DNA of 46,863 nt from Ferrimonas aestuarii (GTDB lineage: Bacteria; Pseudomonadota; Gammaproteobacteria; Enterobacterales; Shewanellaceae): the NCBI RefSeq assembly GCF_005116665.1, contig NZ_SWCJ01000028.1:1-46863 (forward strand), in the 5' to 3' direction. The notes beneath the pieces are model-generated. The model worked only from the letters and a program-made list of their open reading frames with translations. It had not been told where the DNA came from and did no database searches. Made by a program: the position numbers and the translations under genes. Below are positions 1 to 6,882 of this stretch, piece after piece (the first letter of the stretch is position 1; the number at the start of each line of letters is the position of its first letter).

Positions 1-2
1 CA

Positions 3-527
3 CGCCAAGCCAATAAAGAAGACAAGTGCACTGGCCGCTTCTGGGAAGGACGTTTTAAATCTCAAGCTCTGTTGGATGAACAAGCTCTGCTATCGTGCAT
101 GGCCTACGTTGACCTTAATCCAATCCGGGCGGATATTGCCAAAACGCCGGAGTCTTCAGATTTCACTAGCATTCAAATGCGCATTCGGGCAGCGCTTCAA
201 GGAAAGCAGCCAGAAGGCCTAAAAGCCTTTGATAGCAAGGATATCGAGTACACCGCACTACCTTGTCATCTAAATGATTACCTAGAGTTGATAGAGTTTT
301 CAGGAAGAGCCATTCGGGAAGGTAAGACTGGCCACATTTCGAAAAGAACAGAAGACATACTGACTCGGCTTTCAATCGATATTGAAAGCTGGATGGAGCT
401 CACTCAAGGGTTTGAGTATCAGTTTTGCCATCTTGCAGGGCGTGAGCAAAACATACGTAACTGCAGACAAGCTGACAACTTGAGCCGAATCCGAGGCGCG
501 CCTCAAGCAAAGCGGCTTCTTGCTTAG
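3..527 (+). CDS. REP-associated tyrosine transposase (RAYT/Y1 family), 5' end outside window
   Basis: The reading frame is open from base 3 with no start codon needed, so this is the C-terminal part of a longer protein cut by the window edge. The segment GRFWEGRFKSQALLDE followed by AYVDLNPIRADIAKTP is the typical C-terminal signature of Y1 (IS200-like) REP-associated transposases. These enzymes nick and join single-stranded DNA at REP hairpins. The N-terminal HUH motif lies outside the window, so activity cannot be judged; the catalytic Tyr region may also be upstream. The gene ends in a short hairpin (AAGCAA/TTGCTT), and palindromic DNA and small repeats follow, as expected near such a gene. 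Confidence 0.85.
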   Translation, partial: RQANKEDKCTGRFWEGRFKSQALLDEQALLSCMAYVDLNPIRADIAKTPESSDFTSIQMRIRAALQGKQPEGLKAFDSKDIEYTALPCHLNDYLELIEFSGRAIREGKTGHISKRTEDILTRLSIDIESWMELTQGFEYQFCHLAGREQNIRNCRQADNLSRIRGAPQAKRLLA

Positions 528-537
528 CCTTCATCTT

Positions 538-600
538 CAGTTTTCGTTTTGAACTCGTCGCGCCCGGGCGCGATGAGAAGCAGCTAGTTTCTGAAAACTG
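538..600. repeat. Nested inverted repeat (REP-like hairpin)
   Basis: The core TCGCGCCCGGGCGCGA (558-573) is a perfect 16-bp palindrome, extended outward by CTC/GAG and a G:T pair (554-577). An outer arm pairs CAGTTTTC (538-545) with GAAAACTG (593-600). It sits just after the transposase stop codon. It could be the hairpin target of the transposase or a terminator; there is no clear T-run. Confidence 0.6.
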
Positions 601-715
601 CGGCGACTTAGTGATTTTAGTCCAGAAGCAGCGTATTCCGTATCGTAGTGACGAAAAACCCAATAGTTTGATTTGTCATCTGTTGTTCAATTTCTGATGC
701 CATTGGTTTCACACT

Positions 716-757
716 AAAATGGGTGTCCGTAGACATTAAAATGGGTGTCCGTAGACA
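716..757. repeat. Tandem pair of 20-bp direct repeats
   Basis: AAAATGGGTGTCCGTAGACA occurs at 716-735 and again at 738-757, and a shorter echo GTAGACATTG follows twice to about 776. Inside each unit TGTC-CGTA-GACA can fold into a small hairpin. The position beside a REP-type transposase suggests a transposase-linked repeat family. Confidence 0.7.
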
Positions 758-854
758 GTAGACATTGGTAGACATTGTTTCGGGAGCTTCAGCATTGCGT
801 TGCTCAGACCTTAACAGGGCGTTAGCCTTCCTTGAGGATGTATGTTCAGCTTTC

Positions 855-909
855 TGTACATGTTGTGGTTTCTCGCCTATACTTGTGCAGAATTTGGTAC
901 ATGTGGAGG
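855..909 (+). promoter_or_regulatory. yefM-yoeB promoter with likely YefM operators and strong RBS
   Basis: A -10 box TATACT lies at 878-883. The hexamer TGTACA at 855-860 sits 17 bp upstream in the -35 position, and a second copy of the same core, GTACAT (897-902), lies just before the ribosome binding site GGAGG (905-909). E. coli YefM binds palindromes centred on TGTACA, so autorepression by the YefM-YoeB complex is expected. The RBS fixes the yefM start at 914 and places the upstream in-frame ATG at 842 before the promoter. Confidence 0.6.
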
Positions 910-913
910 CTAT

Positions 914-1168
914 ATGAGAATAGTATCATTTACAGAGGCACGTAACGGCCTTAAGGCGGTATTGGATGGTGTTGTTAATGACGCCGATACTACCGTAATT
1001 ACTCGTCGAGATAGTGAAGATGCTGTTGTTATGTCACTGGAGTACTACAACAGCTTGATGGAAACAGTCCACCTGCTGCGCTCACCTAAGAATGCAGAGC
1101 ACTTGAATCGTTCAATTGCACAGTTTAAGGCGGGGAAAGCTACAAAGCGGGACTTAATCGATGAGTGA
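914..1168 (+). CDS. yefM: YefM-type antitoxin (RelB/Phd fold), 84 aa
   Basis: Starts MRIVSFTEARNGLKAVLD, the usual YefM opening, followed by the conserved ITRRDSEDAVVMSLEYYNSL segment that forms the DNA-binding Phd/YefM fold. Its length of 84 residues matches E. coli YefM (83). The C-terminal part (KAGKATKRDLIDE) is the charged tail that wraps and blocks the toxin. The start at 914 is chosen because GGAGG lies four bases upstream; a longer in-frame start at 842 would sit upstream of the promoter. It overlaps the toxin gene by 8 bases, the normal translationally coupled arrangement. It represses its own promoter with YoeB as co-repressor in E. coli; the TGTACA motifs upstream suggest the same here. 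Confidence 0.95.
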   Translation: MRIVSFTEARNGLKAVLDGVVNDADTTVITRRDSEDAVVMSLEYYNSLMETVHLLRSPKNAEHLNRSIAQFKAGKATKRDLIDE

Positions 1169-1424
1169 GCGCCTGTTGGCCTGGACAGATGAAGCGTGGT
1201 CGGATTACGTATATTGGCAGTCACAAGATAAGAAAACGCTGAAACGTATCAACAAGTTAATTACAGACGTTAAAAGGTCTGCTTTCGACGGTATCGGCAA
1301 GCCTGAACCCTTGAAGGAAAATCTTTCAGGCTTCTGGTCGAGGCGGATTGATGATACCAATCGACTAGTTTATGCCGTCGATGGCTGTGCCATAACCATC
1401 ATCTCCTGCCGATACCATTACTAG
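1161..1424 (+). CDS. yoeB: YoeB-type ribosome-dependent mRNA interferase toxin, 87 aa
   Basis: Close match to E. coli YoeB along the whole length, including GKPEPLKENLSGFWSRRI and the invariant C-terminus CRYHY. The residues equivalent to the E. coli catalytic set Glu46, Arg65, His83 and Tyr84 are all present here as Glu49, Arg68, His86 and Tyr87, so the toxin looks active. YoeB binds the 50S/30S interface and cuts mRNA in the A site when the labile antitoxin is lost. It overlaps yefM by 8 bases. The pair sits between repeat DNA and a possible integron-type recombination junction, which fits a mobile stability module. Confidence 0.96.
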   Translation: MSERLLAWTDEAWSDYVYWQSQDKKTLKRINKLITDVKRSAFDGIGKPEPLKENLSGFWSRRIDDTNRLVYAVDGCAITIISCRYHY

Positions 1425-1717
1425 CTATATAGAGGCGGAAGCTAATAATGCACTGCAGGCGGATTTTGAAGTTGACCCGTTTTCGCGGTCACTCTGGAGT
1501 GGCCAAAACCCTGACATTCACCCGCTCTTGTTGCCTCGTTGTGGCTTAAAAAGACACTGATATTACTGAAAGCTATTTATTGATGGTCAACGTTTAGCTC
1601 CCAGCATCTGAAGGGCTAGCGACACCACAAACAAGAAAAAATAAGCAAGCAGTAAACGCTGTTAGATGCAATTTCAATTTGGATATCAAGTTAATTTCCC
1701 CAATAGAGAGTTTTAGG
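1425..1717. other. Gene-free stretch after yoeB, weakly attC-like near its end
   Basis: No gene recognised. GGTCAACGTTTAGC (1585-1598) is roughly inverted with respect to AGTAAACGCTGTTAGATGC (1651-1669). The 3' half contains GTTAGAT, which fits the integron core consensus GTTRRRY, and GTTAGATGC is a common cassette boundary sequence. The 5' half departs from the consensus by one base and lacks the usual spacer, so this is at best a degenerate attC. Confidence 0.35.
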
Positions 1718-2104
1718 GTGTTCCATTTTAATAAAAAGCACTTTTTCTGTAGTGTTTTTGTATTTTTAGTGCTCGTTTTTATTGCACTGTTTATGAATGA
1801 TAACTTCGTTCGTCCTTTTCTTGGTGATGTGATAGTAGTGGGGTGGTTATACCTATTCCTAAAATCGTTTATTGCGATCAATCGTACCAAACTGGCACAT
1901 TTTGTACTGTTGATTGCTTATGCGGTTGAGGCCTCTCAATACTTCAGCTTAGTTTCTATTCTTGGATTGCAACATATAGATGCAGTTAGAATCATATTTG
2001 GCGCTACCTTTGATTGGTTAGATCTATTGGCTTATACAATCGGTTGGGGCTGCGTTTTGCTCATAGAGCGCAGCATGTCTCTGGTTACGTCTAGGGAAGC
2101 TTGA
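1718..2104 (+). CDS. DUF2809 family small membrane protein, 128 aa
   Basis: Hydrophobic protein with about four membrane segments. Its motifs, FNKKHFF at the start, VRPFLGDVIVV, YAVEASQYFSLVSILGLQ and FDWLDLLAYTIGWGCVLLIE, are those of the DUF2809 family, a group distantly related in layout to VanZ proteins with no established function. The GTG at 1718 is preferred because GAGAG precedes it by seven bases and family members begin close to the FNKK motif; a TTG at 1679 would add 13 residues without a ribosome binding site. It lies directly after the possible cassette boundary at 1661, so it may be the next mobile gene. Lower G+C than the genes from 2.2 kb onward also suggests transfer. Confidence 0.75.
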   Translation: MFHFNKKHFFCSVFVFLVLVFIALFMNDNFVRPFLGDVIVVGWLYLFLKSFIAINRTKLAHFVLLIAYAVEASQYFSLVSILGLQHIDAVRIIFGATFDWLDLLAYTIGWGCVLLIERSMSLVTSREA

Positions 2105-2172
2105 ACATAGTGAACCTGATAAGCCGTTCGAGCAAGGAATGACCTTAATCGGTTTTAGTTGGCACCGCGATT

Positions 2173-2216
2173 GCCATTGCTAGCCAACCAAGTTGTTTGA
2201 GTTGGCTTGCAATGGC
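2173..2216. terminator. Hairpin between convergent genes, possible bidirectional terminator
   Basis: GCCATTGC-TA-GCCAAC (2173-2188) pairs with GTTGGC-TT-GCAATGGC (2201-2216): 14 base pairs with one internal mismatch pair and a 12-nt loop. It lies between the convergent DUF2809 and chemoreceptor genes. The T-run is weak on both strands, so it could instead be a dispersed repeat. Confidence 0.5.
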
Positions 2217-2226
2217 CGGTTTGCTT

Positions 2227-3315
2227 TTAACTCTCAGTCACTTCCTGGCTTAGGTTCTCAAGCTCGTCGATAACACGAGAAGCGGCGGCTTCCATCTGCT
2301 CAAGGCAGGCATAAACGGCGTTGAGATCGCCATCGCTCAGGGCATCGATGGCTTGCTTTCCAGCGCAATGTACCTGTTCATGGGGTTTCTCTATGCGCTT
2401 AAAGATGGAGGAGCTTGAGAACTGCTCCTGCCCTAAGCCTTGGTAGTACCACTGACCCAAACGGCAGTGGTGATGATCAACGATTTGACTGCTGTCGGTA
2501 TTGTGATTGCGAATGCGGTCGTACACGTCCAACTTCCAAGACACGTGGTCTAATGCCACCAAGCGCAGGAAGATAAGGTTGTAGCTTTTTCGAATGGTTA
2601 GGTAGAGCGCTTCTGAGTTGTTGATCAGGTTGGTGATGATGTCCACCAGCTCCACCACTTGGTCGCTCAACATTTCAAATTGGGATTGAATTTGTCCCAT
2701 GCTGTTATCACATCGCGTGGTGTTGTGGCTGATCTCTTCCACTACGCCTTTGATCTGCTGAGCCGATTCTCCTGCGGTTTTGGCCAGCGCGCGCACCTCA
2801 TCGGCAACCACCGCAAAGCCTCTGCCATGCTCTCCAGCCCGAGCCGCTTCAATGGCCGCATTCAGTGCCAGTAAGTTGGTCTGTTCTGACACCGTATCAA
2901 TGGTGACAATAAACCGCGCGATATCCTCAGCGTTCATTTTCAGGGTGTTGACTTGCTCGCCAGCACTGACGGTTTCTTCCTTGGTGCTGAGCAGCTCCGC
3001 TTGAAAACGTTTTAGCAGGGCGACGCCATCTCGCGTTTCCGCATCATAAGCTTTTAAGAATTGATCGGTCTGCTCAGCGGTCGTTGCTAAGCTGCTGCGA
3101 ATCTGGGTGAGCGGCGAGGTGGTATCGATGACACGACCGAGAATGGTTTTGTAGAAATCGGCATTTTGCTGCAGCTGGCTATGCTCTAGATGCAGCTGCT
3201 CAAGTTCGTCACTTTGCCTGTCAAAGGCGAGTTTCTGGGTCTGCAAATCGGCATCTGAAGTTGCTAACTTTTCCTCTAATCGACGCATCTTCTCTGAAGA
3301 AACAAACTTGTACAT
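2227..3315 (-). CDS. Soluble methyl-accepting chemotaxis protein with C-terminal CZB zinc-binding domain, 362 aa
   Basis: No signal peptide or membrane segment. The N-terminal third is coiled coil (rich in Glu, Gln, Leu heptads); the middle holds the chemoreceptor hairpin tip EQTNLLALNAAIEAARAGE followed by GRGFAVVADEVRALA, which docks CheA and CheW. The C-terminal ~110 residues carry the CZB motifs: LDHVSWK, the Cys in HCRLGQWYY and PHEQVH, giving the three-His/one-Cys zinc site of this domain. Cytosolic CZB receptors such as H. pylori TlpD sense oxidants or zinc, so a redox or metal taxis role is likely. ATG at 3315 is chosen over TTG at 3324 because AAGGA lies upstream with better spacing. 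A Fur-like site lies upstream. Confidence 0.9.
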   Translation of the reverse strand: MYKFVSSEKMRRLEEKLATSDADLQTQKLAFDRQSDELEQLHLEHSQLQQNADFYKTILGRVIDTTSPLTQIRSSLATTAEQTDQFLKAYDAETRDGVALLKRFQAELLSTKEETVSAGEQVNTLKMNAEDIARFIVTIDTVSEQTNLLALNAAIEAARAGEHGRGFAVVADEVRALAKTAGESAQQIKGVVEEISHNTTRCDNSMGQIQSQFEMLSDQVVELVDIITNLINNSEALYLTIRKSYNLIFLRLVALDHVSWKLDVYDRIRNHNTDSSQIVDHHHCRLGQWYYQGLGQEQFSSSSIFKRIEKPHEQVHCAGKQAIDALSDGDLNAVYACLEQMEAAASRVIDELENLSQEVTES

Positions 3316-3648
3316 CAAAACCAATCCTTCCCAAAAGTTATTGCATTAATTAGCGTGGCTGGTAAATGATAACCATTACTAATTGTTGTCTGTGAGCGCA
3401 GGGTAAATGACGACTGTCAAAATGTCGACGCCGACCAGTTGAATGTATTGAATTTGTCACACTTTGTGGTTTTTGGTTTGTAATTGCTGATTTTTGAGTG
3501 GTTTTTAGCTCCGCCGAAGGCTTGTGTTGTTAGTGGTATTAACTTTTTGATTGAGTGCGTCTAGAAGCAATGGTGAGTCAGTTAGGCTTAGCGATGTTAC
3601 TTAAATGGGGTACTGGGCAGGATTAGCGATAAGGGAAAACTAGAAGTG
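3316..3648. other. Divergent intergenic region between chemoreceptor and small exported protein
   Basis: No gene. It holds the promoters of both flanking genes and a candidate Fur-type site at 3367-3381. The rest is A+T-rich without clear repeats. Confidence 0.6.
3367..3381. promoter_or_regulatory. Possible Fur-type operator
   Basis: TGATAAC-C-ATTACTA resembles the 7-1-7 Fur box (TGATAAT-N-ATTATCA) at 11 of 14 positions. It lies about 50 bases upstream of the chemoreceptor start. A single imperfect site in A+T-rich DNA can occur by chance. Confidence 0.3.
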
Positions 3649-4023
3649 ATGAAGTTAAAGATATTCTGTTTGCTCACGTTATGGGCTCATTGTTGTGCTT
3701 TTTCGGCAACCAGTTTTGAAGTGGATGCCGTGGTAGTCGACTCTGGTTCAAAATTGGTTTTTCCTACGGTTCGGATATCGACTGAGGGCCAACGTGAAAC
3801 CAGTGTTGTGGATGACTGCCGATATAGCGTGTTGCTGACTAAGCCGGAGGACGCAATGGTGCAACTTGAAGCTCAATTGAGTTGTGACCAGGAAGATGAT
3901 TTTTATCAGATGGAACTGCCGATAATGGTGGTTGATGAGCTCGGTGGTGATGTCGATTACGAATTAGTTGATGAGCAGAACGCGGTTTGGCGTTATTCGG
4001 TGAGTCTAAGACGCATACTTTAA
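3649..4023 (+). CDS. Small exported protein of unknown function, 124 aa
   Basis: I do not recognise the family. It begins with a clear Sec signal peptide (MKLKIFCLLTLWAHCCAFSA, cleavage likely after Ala-20). The mature part of about 100 residues is acidic, with alternating hydrophobic beta-type stretches (VVVDSGSKLVFPTVRIS, VQLEAQLSC) and two Cys that could form a disulfide in the periplasm. Start uncertain: GTG at 3646 and ATG at 3649 are adjacent, with AAGGG about 10 bases upstream. It stands alone, convergent with the protease gene, with a strong terminator between them. Confidence 0.7.
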   Translation: MKLKIFCLLTLWAHCCAFSATSFEVDAVVVDSGSKLVFPTVRISTEGQRETSVVDDCRYSVLLTKPEDAMVQLEAQLSCDQEDDFYQMELPIMVVDELGGDVDYELVDEQNAVWRYSVSLRRIL

Positions 4024-4149
4024 TTCTGCGCCTCACTGATTTTGCTATGGGGCTTATTTCCATTGAAATTTGGTACTAGGTTGCCAGCCAATAAGGCAAA
4101 TTCGGCGAGTTATGCCTGTTAAGAGCTGGGATGCAGAGACTGTGTAATC

Positions 4150-4181
4150 AAAAACGCCCTCAATAACTTGAGGGCGTTTTT
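4150..4181. terminator. Bidirectional rho-independent terminator
   Basis: AAAAACGCCCTCAA (4150-4163) pairs perfectly with TTGAGGGCGTTTTT (4168-4181) around the loop TAAC, giving T-runs on both strands. It serves the convergent exported protein and the Lon-type protease. Confidence 0.9.
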
Positions 4182-4213
4182 GCATTTAATTGGCTGCGAA
4201 TGTTGGCAGAGGC

Positions 4214-6604
4214 TTAGTCAAAGGCCCACTTCACCACTTGATCGAAATGGCTGGCGAAGTGGATGGTAAGCCCATCATGAACGTATTCAGGCAGCTCTTC
4301 GAAGTCGGGGCGGCACTCCTCAGGCAGAATCACTTCGGTGATGTTCTGCCGTTTGGCAGAGATCAGCTTTTCGCGAATGCCGCCGACGGCCAATACGTGA
4401 CCGTTAAGGGTGATCTCGCCGGTCATGGCCAGATTTTTCTTCGGCGCTTTGCCTAGAGCCAAAGAGAGCAGGGCGGTAGACATGGTAATGCCGGCGCTTG
4501 GGCCATCTTTTGGGGTTGCTCCCTCCGGGACGTGCAGGTGCACGAACGCCTTATCGAAGCTTTTGGCATCGGCGCCGTAGCGTTCAAGATTGCTGCTGAT
4601 GTAGCTAAAGGCCAGCTCCGCAGACTCTTTCATCACATCACCCAGTTGGCCGGTAAGCTTAAGGCCACGGCTTTGGCGATGAACAACGTTGGCTTCCACT
4701 GGTAAGGTGGCACCGCCCATGGAGGTCCAGGCCAGCCCAGTCACAATGCCTACGCCTTGCATCAACTGCTCTTGGCGGAATTTGGCGGGGCCCAGCAGTT
4801 CAGGCAACTGCTTAAGACCGATGGAGAGCTTTTGCTCCGGATCAGACAGCAGTTTCACCACCGACTTTCGTACCAACTTAGACAGGGTCTTGTCTAGGCT
4901 TCGCACCCCAGCTTCGCGGCAGTAATCCAGTACCACTCGTTTTAGGGCGGCATCAGTGATCTTAAGCTGACTTCGTTTTACCCCTGCTTTATCAAGCTGT
5001 TTCGGCCACAGGTGGTGTTTGGCGATGGCGTGCTTCTCTTCGGCGAGGTAGCCGGAGAGATGAATTACGTCCATGCGATCCAATAGCGGTCCTGGGATGC
5101 TGTCCAGGGTATTGGCCGTGCAAACGAACAGCACTTTTGAGAGGTCTAGGCGCAGGTCCAGATAGTGGTCTAGGAAGTTGACGTTCTGCTCTGGATCCAG
5201 AGTTTCCAGCAGCGCTGAGGCGGGATCGCCCTGATAACTGGCGCCCATCTTATCAATTTCGTCCAGCATGATCACCGGATTCATCACTTCCGCTTCTTTC
5301 AGTGCCTGCACCAGTTTGCCGGGCATGGCACCGATGTAGGTGCGGCGATGGCCTTTGATCTCGGCCTCATCGCGCATGCCGCCCACACTAAAGCGGTAAA
5401 ACGGGCGCTCAAGGCATTGGGCGATGGATTTGCCGATGGAGGTTTTGCCCACACCTGGAGGGCCAACCAACAAGATGATGGAGCCGTTGATTTCACCTTT
5501 AAAGGCGCCCACAGCTAAGAACTCTAGAATGCGATCTTTGACGTCATCTAGGCCATCGTGGTCTTTATCCAGTACTTTACGGGCTTTTTTCAGATCCAGC
5601 TTATCGGTGCTCATTAGGCCCCAAGGCAACTGGCTGACCCAATCTAGGTAATTGCGGGTGACGGCGTATTCTGGGGAGCCTGATTCCAGCACAGAGAACT
5701 TTTGCAGCTCTTCGTTAAAGCGCTTTTCTACCGCCTCAGGCAGCGTTTTGCCTTTAAGGCGCGATTCAAACTCCTCCATGTCGGCGGTTTTGTCGTCTTT
5801 GGCAACCCCCAGTTCTTTTTGAATAACCTTAAGTTGCTCTCGCAGGAAGAACTCACGCTCGTGCTTGCTGATCTTGCGGTTCACCTCTTCGGCGATCTCC
5901 GTGTGCAGGCGGGCGGCGTCCAGCTCTTTTTTCAGCAGGCTGAGGGTCTTTTCCATCCGAGGCAGCTGTGCCACCAGATTGAGTACCTCTTGCAACTGCT
6001 CTGGTGCGGCGGTGGTAATAGCGGCACCGAAGTCAGTCAGTGGCGATGGCTCATTGGGGCCAAAACGGTTGAGATAATCCTTAAGCTCTTCAGACAGCAG
6101 TGGATTGATCGGCAGCAGCTCTTTAATGGCACTGATGATTGCCATGGCAAAGGCTTTGATCTCTTTGGGTTCGCCCCCGTCGGATTCAATGGGGTAGCTG
6201 ACGTTGGCGAAGTAGGGCTCTTCGGTACTGACCCAAGAGTCAATTTGCACCCGTTCGATGCCTTCGGCGATGAACTGCAGGTCACCATCTTCGGTCTCTT
6301 TGATCTGGTGAACGCGCACGGCGCAGCCGATGGTAGGCAGGTTGGCGAGATTAAAGCTCTGATCTTCGCTGTCAAAGTCTTCACTGTAGAACAGCGCCAG
6401 CATGCGATGCTCAGTGTTTTTGACCTCATCGAGGGTCTTATGCCAGCGGTCGCTCTTTTTAATGAGCACCGGCATTACCTGAGCTGGGAAGAAGGGCCGA
6501 TTTTGAACCGGCATGACGTGCAACTGCTGCGGTCTTTCACCACCGGATACCATCAATTCGGTGTTGACGGCATCGGTGATTAGGTCGATCTCTTCTGGAT
6601 TCAT
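4214..6604 (-). CDS. Lon-type ATP-dependent serine protease (divergent paralogue), 796 aa
   Basis: Full-length LonA architecture: N-terminal substrate-recognition domain (about 25-225), coiled-coil linker (225-330), AAA+ module with Walker A GPPGVGKTSIG and Walker B VIMLDEIDK, and a C-terminal protease domain. The catalytic Ser703 is in PKDGPSAGITM and the Lys746 in GGIREKLISAKR; their spacing of 43 equals that of E. coli Lon (679/722). The N-terminal domain differs strongly from E. coli Lon, and the gene lies outside the usual clpP-clpX-lon-hupB block, so it is probably a second Lon, similar in idea to AsrA of Pseudomonas aeruginosa (inference). It is divergent from the formate dehydrogenase gene and ends at a strong terminator. 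Role: degradation of damaged or regulatory cytosolic proteins. Confidence 0.93.
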   Translation of the reverse strand: MNPEEIDLITDAVNTELMVSGGERPQQLHVMPVQNRPFFPAQVMPVLIKKSDRWHKTLDEVKNTEHRMLALFYSEDFDSEDQSFNLANLPTIGCAVRVHQIKETEDGDLQFIAEGIERVQIDSWVSTEEPYFANVSYPIESDGGEPKEIKAFAMAIISAIKELLPINPLLSEELKDYLNRFGPNEPSPLTDFGAAITTAAPEQLQEVLNLVAQLPRMEKTLSLLKKELDAARLHTEIAEEVNRKISKHEREFFLREQLKVIQKELGVAKDDKTADMEEFESRLKGKTLPEAVEKRFNEELQKFSVLESGSPEYAVTRNYLDWVSQLPWGLMSTDKLDLKKARKVLDKDHDGLDDVKDRILEFLAVGAFKGEINGSIILLVGPPGVGKTSIGKSIAQCLERPFYRFSVGGMRDEAEIKGHRRTYIGAMPGKLVQALKEAEVMNPVIMLDEIDKMGASYQGDPASALLETLDPEQNVNFLDHYLDLRLDLSKVLFVCTANTLDSIPGPLLDRMDVIHLSGYLAEEKHAIAKHHLWPKQLDKAGVKRSQLKITDAALKRVVLDYCREAGVRSLDKTLSKLVRKSVVKLLSDPEQKLSIGLKQLPELLGPAKFRQEQLMQGVGIVTGLAWTSMGGATLPVEANVVHRQSRGLKLTGQLGDVMKESAELAFSYISSNLERYGADAKSFDKAFVHLHVPEGATPKDGPSAGITMSTALLSLALGKAPKKNLAMTGEITLNGHVLAVGGIREKLISAKRQNITEVILPEECRPDFEELPEYVHDGLTIHFASHFDQVVKWAFD

Positions 6605-6725
6605 TACTTGCTATCTTTTCGCCTGCGGATTAACAACGACATGGGGATGACGGATTAAAAAAACAATGCGGCGTGGCAATTTAATACCTCTAATTGCTTA
6701 AATTTTGGCTGTTCTTTTCTTCGTT

Positions 6726-6736
6726 TGGTCAGACCA
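6726..6736. promoter_or_regulatory. FadR/GntR-type operator candidate
   Basis: TGGTC-A-GACCA is a perfect palindrome and matches the TGGTNNNACCA core bound by FadR-subfamily GntR regulators (FadR, PdhR, LldR). It lies 147 bases upstream of the formate dehydrogenase start. No GntR gene is in this window. Confidence 0.45.
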
Positions 6737-6748
6737 TTTGTAGTGAAA

Positions 6749-6762
6749 TTGACTGAGATCAC
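6749..6762. promoter_or_regulatory. FNR/CRP-type operator candidate
   Basis: TTGAC-TGAG-ATCAC matches the FNR consensus TTGATNNNNATCAA at 8 of 10 fixed positions and also has the TGA-N6-TCA core of CRP sites. Its place, about 120 bases before the formate dehydrogenase start, suits control of an anaerobic or respiratory gene. Confidence 0.45.
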
Positions 6763-6882
6763 GCTTCGTTGCCATTTTCCTTCAAAGCTCACGCTGCCAT
6801 TGCTAGCCTGATTGGTTAAGAACTGAATTCAAGCCAATTGAATTCTCAATGCTTACGAGCGAAGCAATAGAAGCGACCCCTT

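Larger units (their letters stand above)
528..913. other. Gene-free accessory stretch with palindromes and short repeats
   Basis: No convincing gene. It holds a nested inverted repeat at 538-600, two copies of a 20-bp repeat at 716-757, a TTAAC/GTTAG junction near 811-827 and the yefM promoter/operator at 855-909. The short frames here have no ribosome binding site and no recognisable product. Confidence 0.6.
6605..6882. promoter_or_regulatory. Divergent promoter region, lon-like / formate dehydrogenase
   Basis: 278 bases holding promoters of both genes. Two candidate regulator sites lie inside (6726-6736 and 6749-6762), both nearer the formate dehydrogenase. I see no strong sigma-70 -35/-10 pair with confidence. 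Confidence 0.5.

Noticed and set aside
400..663. 87-codon minus-strand frame over the transposase end
   Set aside because: It crosses the palindromic region and opposes the conserved transposase frame.
842..913. Longer start for the yefM frame
   Set aside because: It would begin upstream of the -10 box and skip the strong GGAGG at 905-909; known YefM proteins start at the MRIVSFTEAR position.
1585..1669. Full integron attC site
   Set aside because: The right half fits GTTRRRY but the left half breaks RYYYAAC and lacks a spacer; kept only as a finding, not annotated as attC.
1594..1890. 98-codon minus-strand frame over the DUF2809 start
   Set aside because: Opposes the recognised membrane-protein frame and has no family resemblance.
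5702..6583. 293-codon open frame antisense to the Lon-type gene
   Set aside because: It mirrors the conserved protease frame, has no family match and no RBS; a shadow frame.
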